DNA of 64,000 bases from Aminobacter aganoensis. GTDB lineage: Bacteria > Pseudomonadota > Alphaproteobacteria > Rhizobiales > Rhizobiaceae. The notes beneath the pieces were generated by a model, which saw nothing but the letters and a program-made list of their open reading frames with translations, ran no database searches and had not been told where the DNA came from. This document shows, piece by piece, positions 18,122-28,692 of this stretch. Every line of letters starts with the position of its first letter. The stretch's first letter is position 1. The position numbers were made by a program, and so were the translations under genes. Location of the stretch: assembly GCF_014206975.1 (NCBI RefSeq), contig NZ_JACHOU010000007.1, positions 140,230 through 204,229 of the forward strand, written 5' to 3'.

Positions 18122-18823
18122 TCACGCTTCGCGGAATCTGTAGCCGACACCATAGAGCGTTTCGATCATCTCGAAGTCGTCGTCGACGGCCTTGAACTTC
18201 TTGCGCAGGCGCTTGATGTGGCTGTCGATGGTACGGTCGTCGACATAGACCTGCTCATCATAAGCCGAATCCATCAAGGCGTCTCGGCTTTTGACGACAC
18301 CCGGGCGCTGGGCCAGCGAGTGCAGGATCAGGAATTCGGTGACGGTCAGGATGACCGGCTCGCCCTTCCAGGTGCAGGTGTGGCGCTCCTGGTCCATCAC
18401 CAGCTGGCCGCGCTCCAGCGAACGCGACTGCGGGCTCGGCGTCTTGGCCGCAGCCTCGCGGGCACTGGCACGGCGCAGCACGGCGCGTACGCGCTCGACC
18501 AGCAGACGCTGGGAGAACGGCTTGCGGATGAAATCGTCGGCGCCCATCTTGAGGCCGAACAGCTCATCGATCTCATCGTCCTTCGACGTCAGGAAGATCA
18601 CCGGCAGGTCGGTCTTCTGGCGCAAACGGCGCAACAGCTCCATGCCGTCCATGCGCGGCATCTTGATGTCGAGGATGGCGAGGTTCGGCGGCCGCGCGGC
18701 CAGCCCCTCCAGTGCCGAGGCACCGTCGGTGTAGGTCTCGACACGATACCCTTCGGACTCGAGCGCTATCGAAACCGATGTCAAAATGTTGCGGTCGTCG
18801 TCGACAAGCGCGATCGTTGCCAT
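18122..18823 (-). CDS. chvI: Response regulator ChvI
   Basis: OmpR-type regulator paired with ChvG. 233 residues: receiver with acidic pocket at 8-10 and phospho-acceptor Asp52 ([10 protein letters not shown]), then a winged-helix DNA-binding domain ending in the GVGYRF motif. The frame is open to 19021, but [10 protein letters not shown] at 18823 is the family start and has GGAG 9 nt upstream. It is divergent from pckA. Confidence 0.94.
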   Translation of the reverse strand: MATIALVDDDRNILTSVSIALESEGYRVETYTDGASALEGLAARPPNLAILDIKMPRMDGMELLRRLRQKTDLPVIFLTSKDDEIDELFGLKMGADDFIRKPFSQRLLVERVRAVLRRASAREAAAKTPSPQSRSLERGQLVMDQERHTCTWKGEPVILTVTEFLILHSLAQRPGVVKSRDALMDSAYDEQVYVDDRTIDSHIKRLRKKFKAVDDDFEMIETLYGVGYRFREA

Positions 18824-19184
18824 TTCCAGCGGCTCCCTCATGAGCGGGTGTCCCTTCCTGCTTCCGAGCAGGGCTTTTGCAGGACAAATTAGGTACAAAA
18901 TGTGGCATACCCCCCGATGAAGGGGAGTGCAACCACCACAACCAGTTCGCTTGCTATATGGGGCGGCACGAAAAAAGCTCGAACAAAAAACCTGCCTGAC
19001 TCCCGGGCAAGGTGCCGCCAATCCCCACCATTTAAACGATTTAGATAAATTTCAAAATTTTTAAATCGATTAATGATTTGAAATCGCTTGGCTTTTCTGT
19101 TTCTGGCTGCCTCGGTCCCTCGGGGACAGCGGCGTCCGGCCCGCAGACCGGACATTGGCGTCAAATCGAACGAGGGTTCACCGA
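18824..19184. promoter_or_regulatory. Divergent chvI / pckA control region
   Basis: 361 bp without a convincing gene. The stretch 19031-19085 is strikingly AT-rich for this chromosome and holds CG-centred near-palindromes: TTTAAACGATTTAG (19031-19044), TTAAATCGATTAAT (19061-19074) and a weaker AAATCG copy at 19081. They resemble LacI-family operators. PckR, a LacI-type regulator, controls pckA in Sinorhizobium; that it acts here is inference. Confidence 0.5.
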
Positions 19185-20795
<1,611 letters not shown>

Positions 20796-20819
20796 TCGCG
20801 GCCTGCCGAAACGACATCG

Positions 20820-20848
20820 AAAAGGCCCGGCCAAGCGCCGGGCCTTTT
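20820..20848 (+). terminator. Intrinsic terminator of pckA
   Basis: AAAAGGCCCGGC, 5-nt loop, GCCGGGCCTTTT, then more T. Twenty-four bases after the pckA stop. Confidence 0.87.
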
Positions 20849-20880
20849 CTTTTGCGCCGCGCCACGGCATGACTTGGCGC

Positions 20881-21318
20881 ATGAGCGCCGACGACAAGAT
20901 CATCATTGCCCATGACGTGGTCATCCATCCCGACGACCTCGAGGAGAACTTCATCCGCTCGTCGGGGCCGGGCGGCCAGAACGTCAACAAGGTCGCCACC
21001 GCCGTGCAACTGCGCTTCGACGCGGCGAACGCGCCAGGCCTGCCCGAGCGCGTGCGCGTGCGCACCATCAAGCTTGCCGGCCAGAAGGCAACCAAGGAGG
21101 GCGTGATCGTCATCGAGGCCGGGCGCTACCGCACCCAGGAGCAGAACCGGGCCGACGCCAGGGCGCGGCTTGCGGCACTTGTCGCCAAGGCTGCCGAACC
21201 GCCACCGCCGCCGCGCAAGAAGACCAGGCCGACAAAAGGCTCGGTGGAGCGACGGCTGAAAAGCAAGGCCGGGCGCTCGACGGTCAAGAAGCTGCGCGGA
21301 CGCGTCGACGGCGATTAA
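20881..21318 (+). CDS. arfB: Ribosome-rescue peptidyl-tRNA hydrolase ArfB (YaeJ)
   Basis: 145 residues. The GGQ catalytic motif of class-I release factors is at 31-33 within SGPGGQNVNK, and the C-terminus is a basic tail rich in Lys/Arg, the feature that lets ArfB enter the empty mRNA channel of stalled ribosomes. There is no stop-codon-recognition domain. An ATG four codons upstream (20869) is also possible. Confidence 0.92.
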   Translation: MSADDKIIIAHDVVIHPDDLEENFIRSSGPGGQNVNKVATAVQLRFDAANAPGLPERVRVRTIKLAGQKATKEGVIVIEAGRYRTQEQNRADARARLAALVAKAAEPPPPPRKKTRPTKGSVERRLKSKAGRSTVKKLRGRVDGD

Positions 21319-21398
21319 GCCTCGGGAATCAATACCGCTTCCATTTCGGCAATGCAGGTGCCAAGCTCCGGCGAATGCCACAGCAAGGGAGACCACGA

Positions 21399-21914
21399 AT
21401 GGGCATGTTCGATTTCGTCAAGAATGTCGGCAAGAAGCTTGGCTTCGGCGACGACGAGGCACCGAGCGCCGACACGCTGAAGAAAGAGCTCGATTCGCAC
21501 AAGCTCGGCACCGACAACGTGCAGGTGGTGGTCAAGGGCGACACCGCCGTGCTGACGGGCGTGGTCAAGGACCAGTCGATCTTCGAGAAGGCGGTGATCG
21601 CCGTCGGCAACACGCTCGGCGTCTCCAAGGTGCAGGCCGACGAACTGAAGGTGGTGGCGCCCGATTCCGGCCTCAAGCTCGACAGCAAGGTCGACATGAC
21701 CGAACTGGTCAAGGCGGCGACCCCGGCCAAGGCGCCGGTGTTCTACACCGTCAAGAAGGGCGACAACCTGTCGAAGATCGCCGAAGCCCAGTACGGCAAG
21801 GGCAAGGCGTCGAAATACACCGTCATCTTCGAGGCCAACAAGCCGATGCTGACGCACCCCGACAAGATCTATCCCGGCCAGGTGCTGCGCATCCCCGACA
21901 TCGCGACGGCCTGA
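21399..21914 (+). CDS. LysM/BON-domain protein, Kbp (YgaU)-like
   Basis: 171-residue soluble protein with no signal peptide: a short N-terminal helix (MGMFDFVKNVGKK), a BON domain over about 25-90, and a C-terminal LysM domain (FYTVKKGDNLSKIA onward). This is the architecture of E. coli Kbp, a cytoplasmic potassium-binding protein. AAGGGAG lies 8 nt before the ATG and fixes the start. Confidence 0.88.
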   Translation: MGMFDFVKNVGKKLGFGDDEAPSADTLKKELDSHKLGTDNVQVVVKGDTAVLTGVVKDQSIFEKAVIAVGNTLGVSKVQADELKVVAPDSGLKLDSKVDMTELVKAATPAKAPVFYTVKKGDNLSKIAEAQYGKGKASKYTVIFEANKPMLTHPDKIYPGQVLRIPDIATA

Positions 21915-22006
21915 AGCCAAGCCATCATATCATGCGGAACGGCGGCTTTCGGGTCGCCGTTTTGCTTGTGGAGTGGCATTCTGGGCGGAATCGAAAGGTC
22001 CCTAAC

Positions 22007-22624
22007 GTGCTCGTGCTTCCCAAAGGCATCCGCCACATGCCCGGCTTTCTCCCGCGCGATGCCCAGGAAAGCCTGGTCGACAGCATCCGCGAGGTGGTGA
22101 AGACGGCAGCACTCTACACGCCCGCCATGCCGAAGACCGGCAAGGAAATGAGCGTGCGGATGACCAATTGCGGCTCGCTGGGCTGGGTCACCGACAAGGA
22201 GGGCGGTTACCGCTACCAGCCGACCCATCCGGTCACCGGGGCGCCGTGGCCGCCGATCCCCGAAGCGCTGCTTTCCCTATGGCGCGAGGTCGCAGGCTAT
22301 CCGCATCCTCCGGAGGCCTGCCTGGTAAACTTCTACACCGACACCGCCAAGATGGGCCTGCACCAGGACCGCGACGAAAAGGAGTTCGAAGCTCCCGTGG
22401 TGTCGGTATCCCTGGGCGATGCCTGCCTGTTCCGCGTCGGCGGCATGCGGCGCGACGACCGGACGGTGTCGTTCAGGCTGGAAAGCGGCGACGTGGTGGT
22501 GCTGGGCGGGAAAGGGCGGCTCGCCTTCCATGGCGTCGACCGCATCTATCCGATGACGTCGGCGCTGCTGAAGCAGGGCGGCCGGATCAATCTCACGCTG
22601 CGACGGGTGACGAAGCCGACCTAA
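22007..22624 (+). CDS. alkB: Alkylated DNA repair dioxygenase AlkB
   Basis: Fe(II)/2-oxoglutarate dioxygenase that removes methyl groups from 1-meA and 3-meC. Metal ligands appear as His119-Asp121 (HQD) and His175 (FHGVDR); the 2-oxoglutarate-binding arginines are in [10 protein letters not shown] start at the GTG at 22007 because AAAGG precedes it and the family begins LVLPKG; the frame opens earlier at an ATG (21932) with an atypical 25-residue extension. The last 4 bp overlap the convergent coaA stop. Confidence 0.91.
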   Translation: MLVLPKGIRHMPGFLPRDAQESLVDSIREVVKTAALYTPAMPKTGKEMSVRMTNCGSLGWVTDKEGGYRYQPTHPVTGAPWPPIPEALLSLWREVAGYPHPPEACLVNFYTDTAKMGLHQDRDEKEFEAPVVSVSLGDACLFRVGGMRRDDRTVSFRLESGDVVVLGGKGRLAFHGVDRIYPMTSALLKQGGRINLTLRRVTKPT

Positions 22625-23583
22625 AGCTTGCGGATCGCCACTTCCTCGACGAGATGGCCGGCACCCTTCTTGAGGATGAGATCGGCGCGCGGGCGCGTCG
22701 GCAGGATGTTCTCGCGCAGGTTCTTCAGGTTGATGTTGGCCCACAGCCCCTCGGCAATGGCGCGGGCTGCATCCTCCGACAGCTGCGAGTAGCGATGGAA
22801 GAACGACTGCGGATTGCGGAAGGCGGTTTCGCGCAGCCGCATGAAGCGGTCGATGTACCACTCGTGGATGATGCTCTCATCGGCGTCGATGTAGATCGAG
22901 AAGTCGAAGAAGTCGGAGACGAAGGGCACCAAGTTGCCGTCCTTCGGCAACTCGCGCGGCTGCAGCACGTTGATGCCCTCGAAAATCAGGATGTCGGGGC
23001 GGTCGACGGTGACGAACTCGCCGGGCATGACGTCATAGGTCAAATGCGAGTAGACCGGCGCGCGGACGTTGGGCTGGCCCGACTTGATCGCCGAGAGGAA
23101 GCGCAGCAGCGCGCCGACATCGTAGCTGTCGGGGAAACCCTTGCGCTCCATCAGGCTGTCGCGGCGCAGCACGTCGTTGGGATAGAGGAAACCGTCGGTG
23201 GTGACCAGATCGACCTTCGGGCTCGACGGCCAGCGGGTGAGAAGCTCCTTGAGGATACGCGCGGTGGTCGACTTGCCGACGGCGACCGACCCCGCCATGC
23301 CGATGATGAAGGGGGTCTTGGTGCCCTTCTTGTCCGAATTGAAGAAGCGCTGGCGCTGGCGAAACAGCTGCTGGCTGGTTTCGACATGGGCCGAAAGCAG
23401 CCGCGACAAAGACAGGTAGATGCGCCGGACCTCGACCAGGTCGATGGGCTCGTACATCGAGCTCAGCCGCCTGACCTCGTCCGCGGTCAGGGTCATCGAC
23501 ATGTCGGCGCCGAAGCCGGCCCAATGCTCAGCCGAGAAAAACCAGTAAGGCGAGTATTTGTCCGCCGGCGCGAGTTGATCCAT
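22621..23583 (-). CDS. coaA: Pantothenate kinase, type I
   Basis: First step of coenzyme A synthesis. 320 residues, of type-I (E. coli-like) size, with P-loop GSVAVGKST and the conserved segment SPYWFFSAE near the N-terminus. It follows hisE by 30 bp and probably ends the his transcript; coaE, the last CoA gene, is also in this window but in another operon. Confidence 0.95.
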   Translation of the reverse strand: MDQLAPADKYSPYWFFSAEHWAGFGADMSMTLTADEVRRLSSMYEPIDLVEVRRIYLSLSRLLSAHVETSQQLFRQRQRFFNSDKKGTKTPFIIGMAGSVAVGKSTTARILKELLTRWPSSPKVDLVTTDGFLYPNDVLRRDSLMERKGFPDSYDVGALLRFLSAIKSGQPNVRAPVYSHLTYDVMPGEFVTVDRPDILIFEGINVLQPRELPKDGNLVPFVSDFFDFSIYIDADESIIHEWYIDRFMRLRETAFRNPQSFFHRYSQLSEDAARAIAEGLWANINLKNLRENILPTRPRADLILKKGAGHLVEEVAIRKL

Positions 23584-23613
23584 CGAACCTCCCCTGCGGG
23601 ACCTGACCAGCGG

Positions 23614-23940
23614 TCAGCCCTCGTTCTTGCGCGCGGCCTTCTCGGCGACACCCGACTGGGCGGTGCGGCGCTCGAGCTCGGCCATCACCTCGGCCATCGG
23701 CACGCCGGCAACAGCCAGCACGACGAGCCAATGATAAAGGAGATCGGCACTTTCCGAAACGAGGGCGCGATCGTCGCCCTTGACCGCAGCGATAACGGTC
23801 TCGACCGCCTCTTCGCCGAGCTTCTTGGCCGCGCGTTCCATGCCGCCCTGGTAGAGCTTGGCGGTCCATGAATTGGCATCGCCCGAACGCGCCCGCTCGG
23901 TGACGATCTTTTCCAGGTCGGAAAGGGAAAATCCGCTCAT
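23614..23940 (-). CDS. hisE: Phosphoribosyl-ATP pyrophosphatase
   Basis: Second step of histidine synthesis. 108 residues, the stand-alone HisE size, with the MazG-like metal-binding core ([10 protein letters not shown], then ESADLLYH). It is separated from hisF by 120 bp that contain a palindromic repeat. Confidence 0.94.
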   Translation of the reverse strand: MSGFSLSDLEKIVTERARSGDANSWTAKLYQGGMERAAKKLGEEAVETVIAAVKGDDRALVSESADLLYHWLVVLAVAGVPMAEVMAELERRTAQSGVAEKAARKNEG

Positions 23941-23957
23941 CTTGGCCTCGATACATT

Positions 23958-24060
23958 AGAGCCTGTTCCATTCCGATTGAATCGGAATGGGGCTCTATCT
24001 TCTTGTTGGAGCATGATCTTTTCCGAAAACCGGTTCCCACTTTTCGGGATCATGCTCTAG
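23958..24060. repeat. Composite palindromic intergenic repeat (rhizobial type)
   Basis: Two inverted repeats fill the hisF-hisE gap. One is CCATTCCGAT-tga-ATCGGAATGG at 23968-23990. The other is an outer pair GAGCATGATC (24009-24018) / GATCATGCTC (24048-24057) enclosing TCCGAAAA / TTTTCGGG. From general knowledge this combination recurs in intergenic DNA across Rhizobiales. No second copy is visible in the window. Confidence 0.72.
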
Positions 24061-24846
24061 TCAGCCAATCGGGTCGCGCCGCATCGGCAAACCTGCTTTT
24101 GCCATGTGCGCCTTGGCCTCGGCAACGGTGTAGGTGCCAAAATGGAAAATCGACGCGGCAAGCACCGCCGTCGCATGTCCCTCACGGATACCGTCGACCA
24201 TGTGGTCGAGGTTGCCGACGCCGCCCGAGGCGATGACCGGCGCACGCACGGCGTCCGCCACCGCGCGGGTCAAGGCGATGTCGTAGCCGATCTTGGTGCC
24301 GTCTCGGTCCATCGAGGTGAGCAGGATTTCGCCGGCGCCGAGATCGACGACCTTGCGGGCGAACGCGACCGCATCGATGCCGGTACGCTCGCGGCCACCA
24401 TGGGTGAAAATCTCCCAGCGGTCGGCTTCGTTGGCCTGCGACACCTTCTTGGCGTCGATGGCAACGACGATGCACTGGTTGCCGAACTTGTCGGCGGCCT
24501 CGGCGACGAAGGCGGGGTTCTTCACCGCCGCCGTGTTGATGGCAACCTTGTCGGCACCGGCGAGCAGCAGCCTGCGGATGTCGGCAACCTGGCGCACGCC
24601 GCCGCCCACGGTCAGCGGCATGAAGCACTGCTCGGCAGTGCGGGCGACGACGTCGAAGATGGTCTCGCGATTGTCGGACGAGGCGGTGATGTCGAGAAAG
24701 CAGAGCTCGTCGGCACCGGCGGCGTCATAGGCCTTGGCGGCTTCGACCGGATCGCCGGCGTCGATCAGATCGACGAACTGGACGCCCTTGACGACACGGC
24801 CGTCCTTGACGTCGAGGCACGGAATGACACGGGCTTTGAGGGTCAA
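24061..24846 (-). CDS. hisF: Imidazole glycerol phosphate synthase, cyclase subunit
   Basis: With HisH makes IGP and AICAR. 261-residue TIM barrel; the catalytic Asp near residue 12 lies in IPCLDVKDG. The full-length frame begins with TTG at 24846 behind a strong GAGGAGG ribosome site. Its stop-side neighbour is the palindromic repeat before hisE. Upstream lies a second, truncated copy of its first 15 codons, starting with the ATG that overlaps the hisA stop, so the original start appears to have been displaced. Confidence 0.93.
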   Translation of the reverse strand: MTLKARVIPCLDVKDGRVVKGVQFVDLIDAGDPVEAAKAYDAAGADELCFLDITASSDNRETIFDVVARTAEQCFMPLTVGGGVRQVADIRRLLLAGADKVAINTAAVKNPAFVAEAADKFGNQCIVVAIDAKKVSQANEADRWEIFTHGGRERTGIDAVAFARKVVDLGAGEILLTSMDRDGTKIGYDIALTRAVADAVRAPVIASGGVGNLDHMVDGIREGHATAVLAASIFHFGTYTVAEAKAHMAKAGLPMRRDPIG

Positions 24847-24953
24847 AGGACGGCCTCCTCTTTTGTTTGCGCGTCCTCGCCGCTTCGCGGCTGCGGGCGA
24901 CGCTGGCTGTCCTTGACGTCGAGACAGGGGATGGCGCGGGCCTTGAGGGTCAT
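24843..24953 (-). pseudogene. Truncated duplicate of the hisF 5' end (36-codon frame)
   Basis: An ATG at 24953, in the ATGA overlap with hisA, opens a frame whose first 15 codons read [15 protein letters not shown], identical to HisF except Ala for Val at residue 7. It then runs 21 codons through an imperfect palindrome and stops at TGA 24843-24845, overlapping the hisF TTG. The copies differ at six of 45 bases, five of them synonymous. Translation of this stub could couple hisF to hisA. Confidence 0.75.
24871..24903. repeat. Imperfect palindrome inside the hisF duplication
   Basis: Outer arms GCGTC / GACGC and inner arms GCCGC / GCGGC around a 3-nt loop. It fills most of the novel sequence between the two hisF starts and looks like a small REP-type element; copy number elsewhere cannot be judged here. 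Confidence 0.4.
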
Positions 24954-25714
24954 TTCCGTTCCTCGAACAATCCCGGCTCGGGTTTCAGCTCGCCGCGCAG
25001 GATCGCCAGCGCCTGGGCAGGGTCGATGCGGCCGTCATAGAGCGCGCGGCCGGAGATGGCGCCTTCGAGCTTCTTCGCGTCGGGCATGGTCATGCGGACG
25101 ATGTCGGCCAGCGAGGCGAGGCCGCCTGAGGCAATGACCGGGATCGAGACCGCCTCGGCGAGGTCGATGGTCGAATCCCAGTTGATGCCGGCCAGGACGC
25201 CGTCACGGTCGATGTCGGTGTAGATGATGGCGGCGACGCCGGCGCCCTCGAATTTCTTCGCCAGTTCGACAACGCCGAGGCTCGACGCTTCAGCCCAACC
25301 CTCGACGGCGACCTTGCCGCCCTTGGCATCGATGCCGACGGCAACCTTGCCGGGGAACTTCCTGCAGGCTTCCTTGACGAGTTCGGGGTCACGGACGGCG
25401 ACGGTGCCGAGGATGACCCGGGCGAGGCCCTTGGAGAGCCAGCGCTCGATGTGATCGAGCGTCCGGATGCCGCCGCCGAGCTGGACCGGATTCTTCGTCG
25501 CCTTGAGGATCGCCTCGACGGCCGCGCCATTGACGCTCTCGCCGGCAAACGCACCGTTGAGGTCGACGACATGCAGCCATTCGAAGCCCTGGTCCTCGAA
25601 GGCTTTCGCCTGGGCGCCGGGGTCATCGTTGTAGACGGTCGCCTGGTCCATGTCGCCAAGCTTGAGGCGAACGCACTGGCCGTCCTTGAGGTCGATGGCC
25701 GGAAAGAGGATCAT
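24950..25714 (-). CDS. hisA: ProFAR isomerase (HisA)
   Basis: Isomerises ProFAR to PRFAR in histidine synthesis. 254-residue TIM barrel with catalytic Asp8 in [10 protein letters not shown] chose the ATG at 25714, which overlaps the hisH stop as ATGA; a GTG three codons upstream is possible. The hisA stop overlaps the ATG of the truncated hisF copy. Confidence 0.95.
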   Translation of the reverse strand: MILFPAIDLKDGQCVRLKLGDMDQATVYNDDPGAQAKAFEDQGFEWLHVVDLNGAFAGESVNGAAVEAILKATKNPVQLGGGIRTLDHIERWLSKGLARVILGTVAVRDPELVKEACRKFPGKVAVGIDAKGGKVAVEGWAEASSLGVVELAKKFEGAGVAAIIYTDIDRDGVLAGINWDSTIDLAEAVSIPVIASGGLASLADIVRMTMPDAKKLEGAISGRALYDGRIDPAQALAILRGELKPEPGLFEERK

Positions 25715-26361
25715 GGCTTCCACCTCAGGAAATTGGCGATGAGGGCAAGGCCAAGGGCCTGGCTCTTTTCAGGATGAAACTGCGTGCCGACCAGATTGTC
25801 GCGCGCAACGGCCGCCGTGACACGGCCGCCATAGTCGGCACTGGCCAGGACCTGTTTCTCGTCGGTTGCGTCGAGATGGTAGGAATGCACGAAATAGGCG
25901 TGCAGGCCGCCGGGTCCGGTAGGGATTCCCTCGAAGACCGGGTGCGGATGTTTCACGTGAATCGTGTTCCAGCCGATCTGCGGAATCTTCAGCGACGGGT
26001 CGCTCGGCGTGATCTCCTTGACATCGCCGGCGATCCAGCCAAAGCCCTCGGTGACCGTCTTTTCCAGTCCGCGCTCGGACATCAGCTGCATGCCGACGCA
26101 GATGCCGAGGAAGGGATGCGCCTTGCGGATGGCGACTTCCTCGACCGCGTCCCACATGCCGTCGACGGCGCGCAGGCCGCGGGCGCAGTCGGCATAGGCG
26201 CCGACGCCGGGCAGCACGATGCGGTCGGCCGAAAGCACGCGGCAGGCATCCGCCGTCAGCTCGATCTCGGCCGATATGCCGGCCTCGCGGGCAGCACGCT
26301 CGAAGGCCTTGGTCGCCGAGCGCAGATTGCCCGAGCCGTAGTCGATGATGGCAACGCGCAT
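25711..26361 (-). CDS. hisH: Imidazole glycerol phosphate synthase, glutaminase subunit
   Basis: Class-I glutamine amidotransferase that supplies ammonia to HisF. 216 residues; nucleophile Cys88 in GICVGMQ and the His196/Glu198 pair in FHPEKS complete the triad. The start [12 protein letters not shown] is the family N-terminus. A parS-like sequence lies within the gene at 25949-25964. Confidence 0.95.
   Translation of the reverse strand: MRVAIIDYGSGNLRSATKAFERAAREAGISAEIELTADACRVLSADRIVLPGVGAYADCARGLRAVDGMWDAVEEVAIRKAHPFLGICVGMQLMSERGLEKTVTEGFGWIAGDVKEITPSDPSLKIPQIGWNTIHVKHPHPVFEGIPTGPGGLHAYFVHSYHLDATDEKQVLASADYGGRVTAAVARDNLVGTQFHPEKSQALGLALIANFLRWKP
25949..25964. other. Degenerate parS-like site inside hisH
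   Basis: TGTTTCACGTGAATCG matches the parS 16-mer TGTTTCACGTGAAACA at 14 of 16 positions. It lies about 15 kb from oriC on the side opposite parAB. It may be functional or chance. Confidence 0.35.
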
Positions 26362-26362
26362 G

Positions 26363-26839
26363 TCAGTTTCTTCCGGGATAGTGCAGGAGGCCGAGCGCTC
26401 CGCCAGCAGGCTGGGGCCGGGGCGTGGCAGGGGAGATGGCAACAGGAGCCGGGGCGGGCTCATCGTCGGCTTCAGCGGCGAAGAGGTAGCGCATCTCGGC
26501 GTCTTCCACCGAATCCGCCTCGACGACACCCCACTGGTGCCAGCCGGCACGGCGAAGCGCTGCGATGCGCAGCGCGCCGCCTTCGAGCCCGACATAGAGC
26601 GAGATGAGCAAGGGCAGCAGCGGTGCCGCAAACGTCAGTCCTGCCCATTCGCTGGCCGCGGCAAGCGCCAGGGTGGCGGCGAGGGTCATCGCCGCTTCGA
26701 GCCAGAGCCGATGCCACAACAGCCACAGCAGCGGCGCAATGAAGCCGAAGAAATGGAAGCCATCGCGAATGAAGACGGCCGCTTCCGAAGCGTTTTGTCC
26801 CGCCTTGGCGGGCGGCTCCATGACGACATGGATGGCCAT
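26363..26839 (-). CDS. DUF2628-type membrane protein in the his operon
   Basis: 158 residues with two or three hydrophobic helices over about 28-85, followed by a soluble region with an acidic patch and a Pro/Ala-rich tail. Start 2 bp after the hisB stop and end 1 bp before the hisH start place it firmly in the histidine transcript. Similar small membrane proteins sit here in other rhizobia, but no histidine-related role is known to me. Confidence 0.75.
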   Translation of the reverse strand: MAIHVVMEPPAKAGQNASEAAVFIRDGFHFFGFIAPLLWLLWHRLWLEAAMTLAATLALAAASEWAGLTFAAPLLPLLISLYVGLEGGALRIAALRRAGWHQWGVVEADSVEDAEMRYLFAAEADDEPAPAPVAISPATPRPQPAGGALGLLHYPGRN

Positions 26840-26841
26840 GG

Positions 26842-27441
26842 CTATCCCTTCAGGCTGCCCTTGGTCGAGGGTACTGCGTCAGGCTGGCGCGGATCGCTTT
26901 CAAGGGCCATGCGCAGCGCGCGCGCCACGGCCTTGAAGCAGGTTTCGGCGATGTGGTGGTTGTTGGCGCCGTAATGGTTGGTGACGTGCAGGGTGATGCC
27001 GGCATTCTGGGCCAGTGCCTGGAAGAACTCGCGCACCAGCTCGGTGTCGAAGGTGCCGATCTTGGGCGCCGAGAAGGCGACGTTCCAGACCAGGAACGGC
27101 CGGCCCGATACGTCGATGGCCGCGCGTGTCAGCGTCTCGTCCATGGCGAGGTCGATCGAGGCGTAGCGCATGATGCCGCGGCGGTCGCCCAGCGCCTTGG
27201 ACAGCGCCTGGCCGATCGCGATGCCGCAATCCTCGACGGTGTGGTGGTCGTCGATGTGCAGGTCGCCCCTGGCGGAGACCTTCATGTCGATCAGCGAATG
27301 CCTGGAGAGCTGGTCGAGCATGTGGTCGAAGAAGCCGACGCCGGTCGCCATCTCCGAACGGCCGGTGCCATCGACGTGGACCGAGACCGAAATCTCGGTT
27401 TCCTTGGTCTTGCGGCTGACTTCGGCGGAACGGGGGGCCAT
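26842..27441 (-). CDS. hisB: Imidazoleglycerol-phosphate dehydratase
   Basis: Dehydrates IGP to imidazole acetol-phosphate. 199 residues, the monofunctional HisB size without a phosphatase domain. The paired metal motifs DDHHTVEDC and NNHHIAE are visible. First gene of the his run; its promoter must lie in the 191 bp shared with divergent hslV. Confidence 0.95.
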   Translation of the reverse strand: MAPRSAEVSRKTKETEISVSVHVDGTGRSEMATGVGFFDHMLDQLSRHSLIDMKVSARGDLHIDDHHTVEDCGIAIGQALSKALGDRRGIMRYASIDLAMDETLTRAAIDVSGRPFLVWNVAFSAPKIGTFDTELVREFFQALAQNAGITLHVTNHYGANNHHIAETCFKAVARALRMALESDPRQPDAVPSTKGSLKG

Positions 27442-27632
27442 TGGCGGATCCTTGTCCTCAAAAACGAGATGCTAATAACAGCATGTTCGACCGCTTGCCA
27501 ATCGCCGCGAAAGGGCATTTCGTGACGCGGCATGCGGATTTGCATTCCTTGCGCCGCGTCATACATAAGATCGAACTTCCACTCGTAACGCACGAGCCGC
27601 CTCGAAGGGGCCGTGCGCCATCGGAGCTACAT

Positions 27633-28181
27633 ATGTCCAACGAACAGAGCATGCACGCCACGACCATCGTGACGGTGCGCAAGGGCAACAAGGTGGTCAT
27701 CGCCGGCGACGGCCAGGTCAGCCTCGGCCAGACCATCATGAAGGGCAATGCCCGCAAGGTCCGCCGCCTCGGCAAGGGCAATGTGATTGCCGGGTTTGCC
27801 GGCGCCACCGCCGACGCCTTCACCCTTCTCGAAAGGCTCGAAGCCAAGCTCGAGCAGTATCCCGACCAGTTGACGCGCGCCTGCGTCGAACTCGCCAAGG
27901 ACTGGCGCACCGACCGCTACCTGCGCCGCCTCGAAGCGATGATGCTTGTCGCCGACAAGAACGTGTCGCTGGCGCTGACCGGTACAGGCGACGTGCTGGA
28001 GCCCGAATTCGGCGTGATGGCCATCGGTTCGGGCGGCAACTATGCACTGGCCGCGGCCCGCGCACTGATGGACACGGACAAGGACGCCGAGGAGATCGCT
28101 CGCAAGGCGATGCAGATCGCCGCCGACATCTGCGTCTACACCAACCACAGCTTCGTGGTTGAGACGCTCGATGCCGACTGA
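27633..28181 (+). CDS. hslV: HslV peptidase subunit (ClpQ)
   Basis: Proteolytic core of the HslUV ATP-dependent protease. 182 residues. The mature N-terminal threonine is Thr10 (TTIVTVRKG), so nine residues must be removed, whereas E. coli HslV loses only Met. An internal Met7 would leave three. The ATG at 27633 has GGAG 7 nt upstream. The end overlaps the next gene by 11 bp, and hslU comes only after three intervening genes. Confidence 0.95.
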   Translation: MSNEQSMHATTIVTVRKGNKVVIAGDGQVSLGQTIMKGNARKVRRLGKGNVIAGFAGATADAFTLLERLEAKLEQYPDQLTRACVELAKDWRTDRYLRRLEAMMLVADKNVSLALTGTGDVLEPEFGVMAIGSGGNYALAAARALMDTDKDAEEIARKAMQIAADICVYTNHSFVVETLDAD

Positions 28182-28692
28182 GGCAGCCGCGCGCTACGAC
28201 TTCCGTCCTGTCGAACGAAAAGACATGCCGCTGCTCGCCAGATGGCTGGCAGCGCCGCATGTCGCGGAATGGTGGGGCGATGCGGCCGAAGAGCTGGCCT
28301 CGATCGCGGAACATATCGACAGCATCTCGGTCGAGCCGCTGATCGTCGAACTCGATGGCAAGCCGATCGGCTATCTCCAGAGCTACGATCCCCACCTGGA
28401 AGACGATCATCCCTATCAGGACCAGCCTTTCGGCACGCTCGGCCTCGACCTTACAATCGGCGTGGCCGACCTGGTGGGGAAGGGCCACGGTTCGGCGATC
28501 CTCAGGCAGTTCGTCGACGAACTGTTCGAGGAAGGGGTACCGCGCGTGATCATCGATCCGGATCCTGCCAACAAGCGGGCTATCCGCGCCTATGAAAAGG
28601 CCGGTTTCGCGGCCTTCGACACACGCTTGTCGATTTACGGTCCCGCGCTGATGATGGCGCGAGACGCGGAGGAGGGGGAATTCGACGCATGA
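28171..28692 (+). CDS. GNAT acetyltransferase, AAC(6')-like
   Basis: 173 residues. The order of motifs (WWGD near the start, [15 protein letters not shown], then [10 protein letters not shown] as the acetyl-CoA loop, then [18 protein letters not shown]) matches the AAC(6')/IucB branch of GNAT enzymes. Substrate unknown; genes of this branch between hslV and hslU in rhizobia have no shown antibiotic role. It overlaps hslV by 11 bp and the next gene by 4 bp. Confidence 0.85.
   Translation: MPTEAAARYDFRPVERKDMPLLARWLAAPHVAEWWGDAAEELASIAEHIDSISVEPLIVELDGKPIGYLQSYDPHLEDDHPYQDQPFGTLGLDLTIGVADLVGKGHGSAILRQFVDELFEEGVPRVIIDPDPANKRAIRAYEKAGFAAFDTRLSIYGPALMMARDAEEGEFDA

Noticed and set aside
27442..27632. 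Heat-shock (sigma-32) promoter for hslV
   Set aside because: CTTG occurs around 27548 but no good -10 partner at the right distance is visible; the divergent hisB/hslV gap holds no motif I would defend.
28171..28692. Aminoglycoside resistance gene
   Set aside because: AAC(6')-like motifs are present, but it is chromosomal and fixed between hslV and hslU, so resistance should not be assumed.
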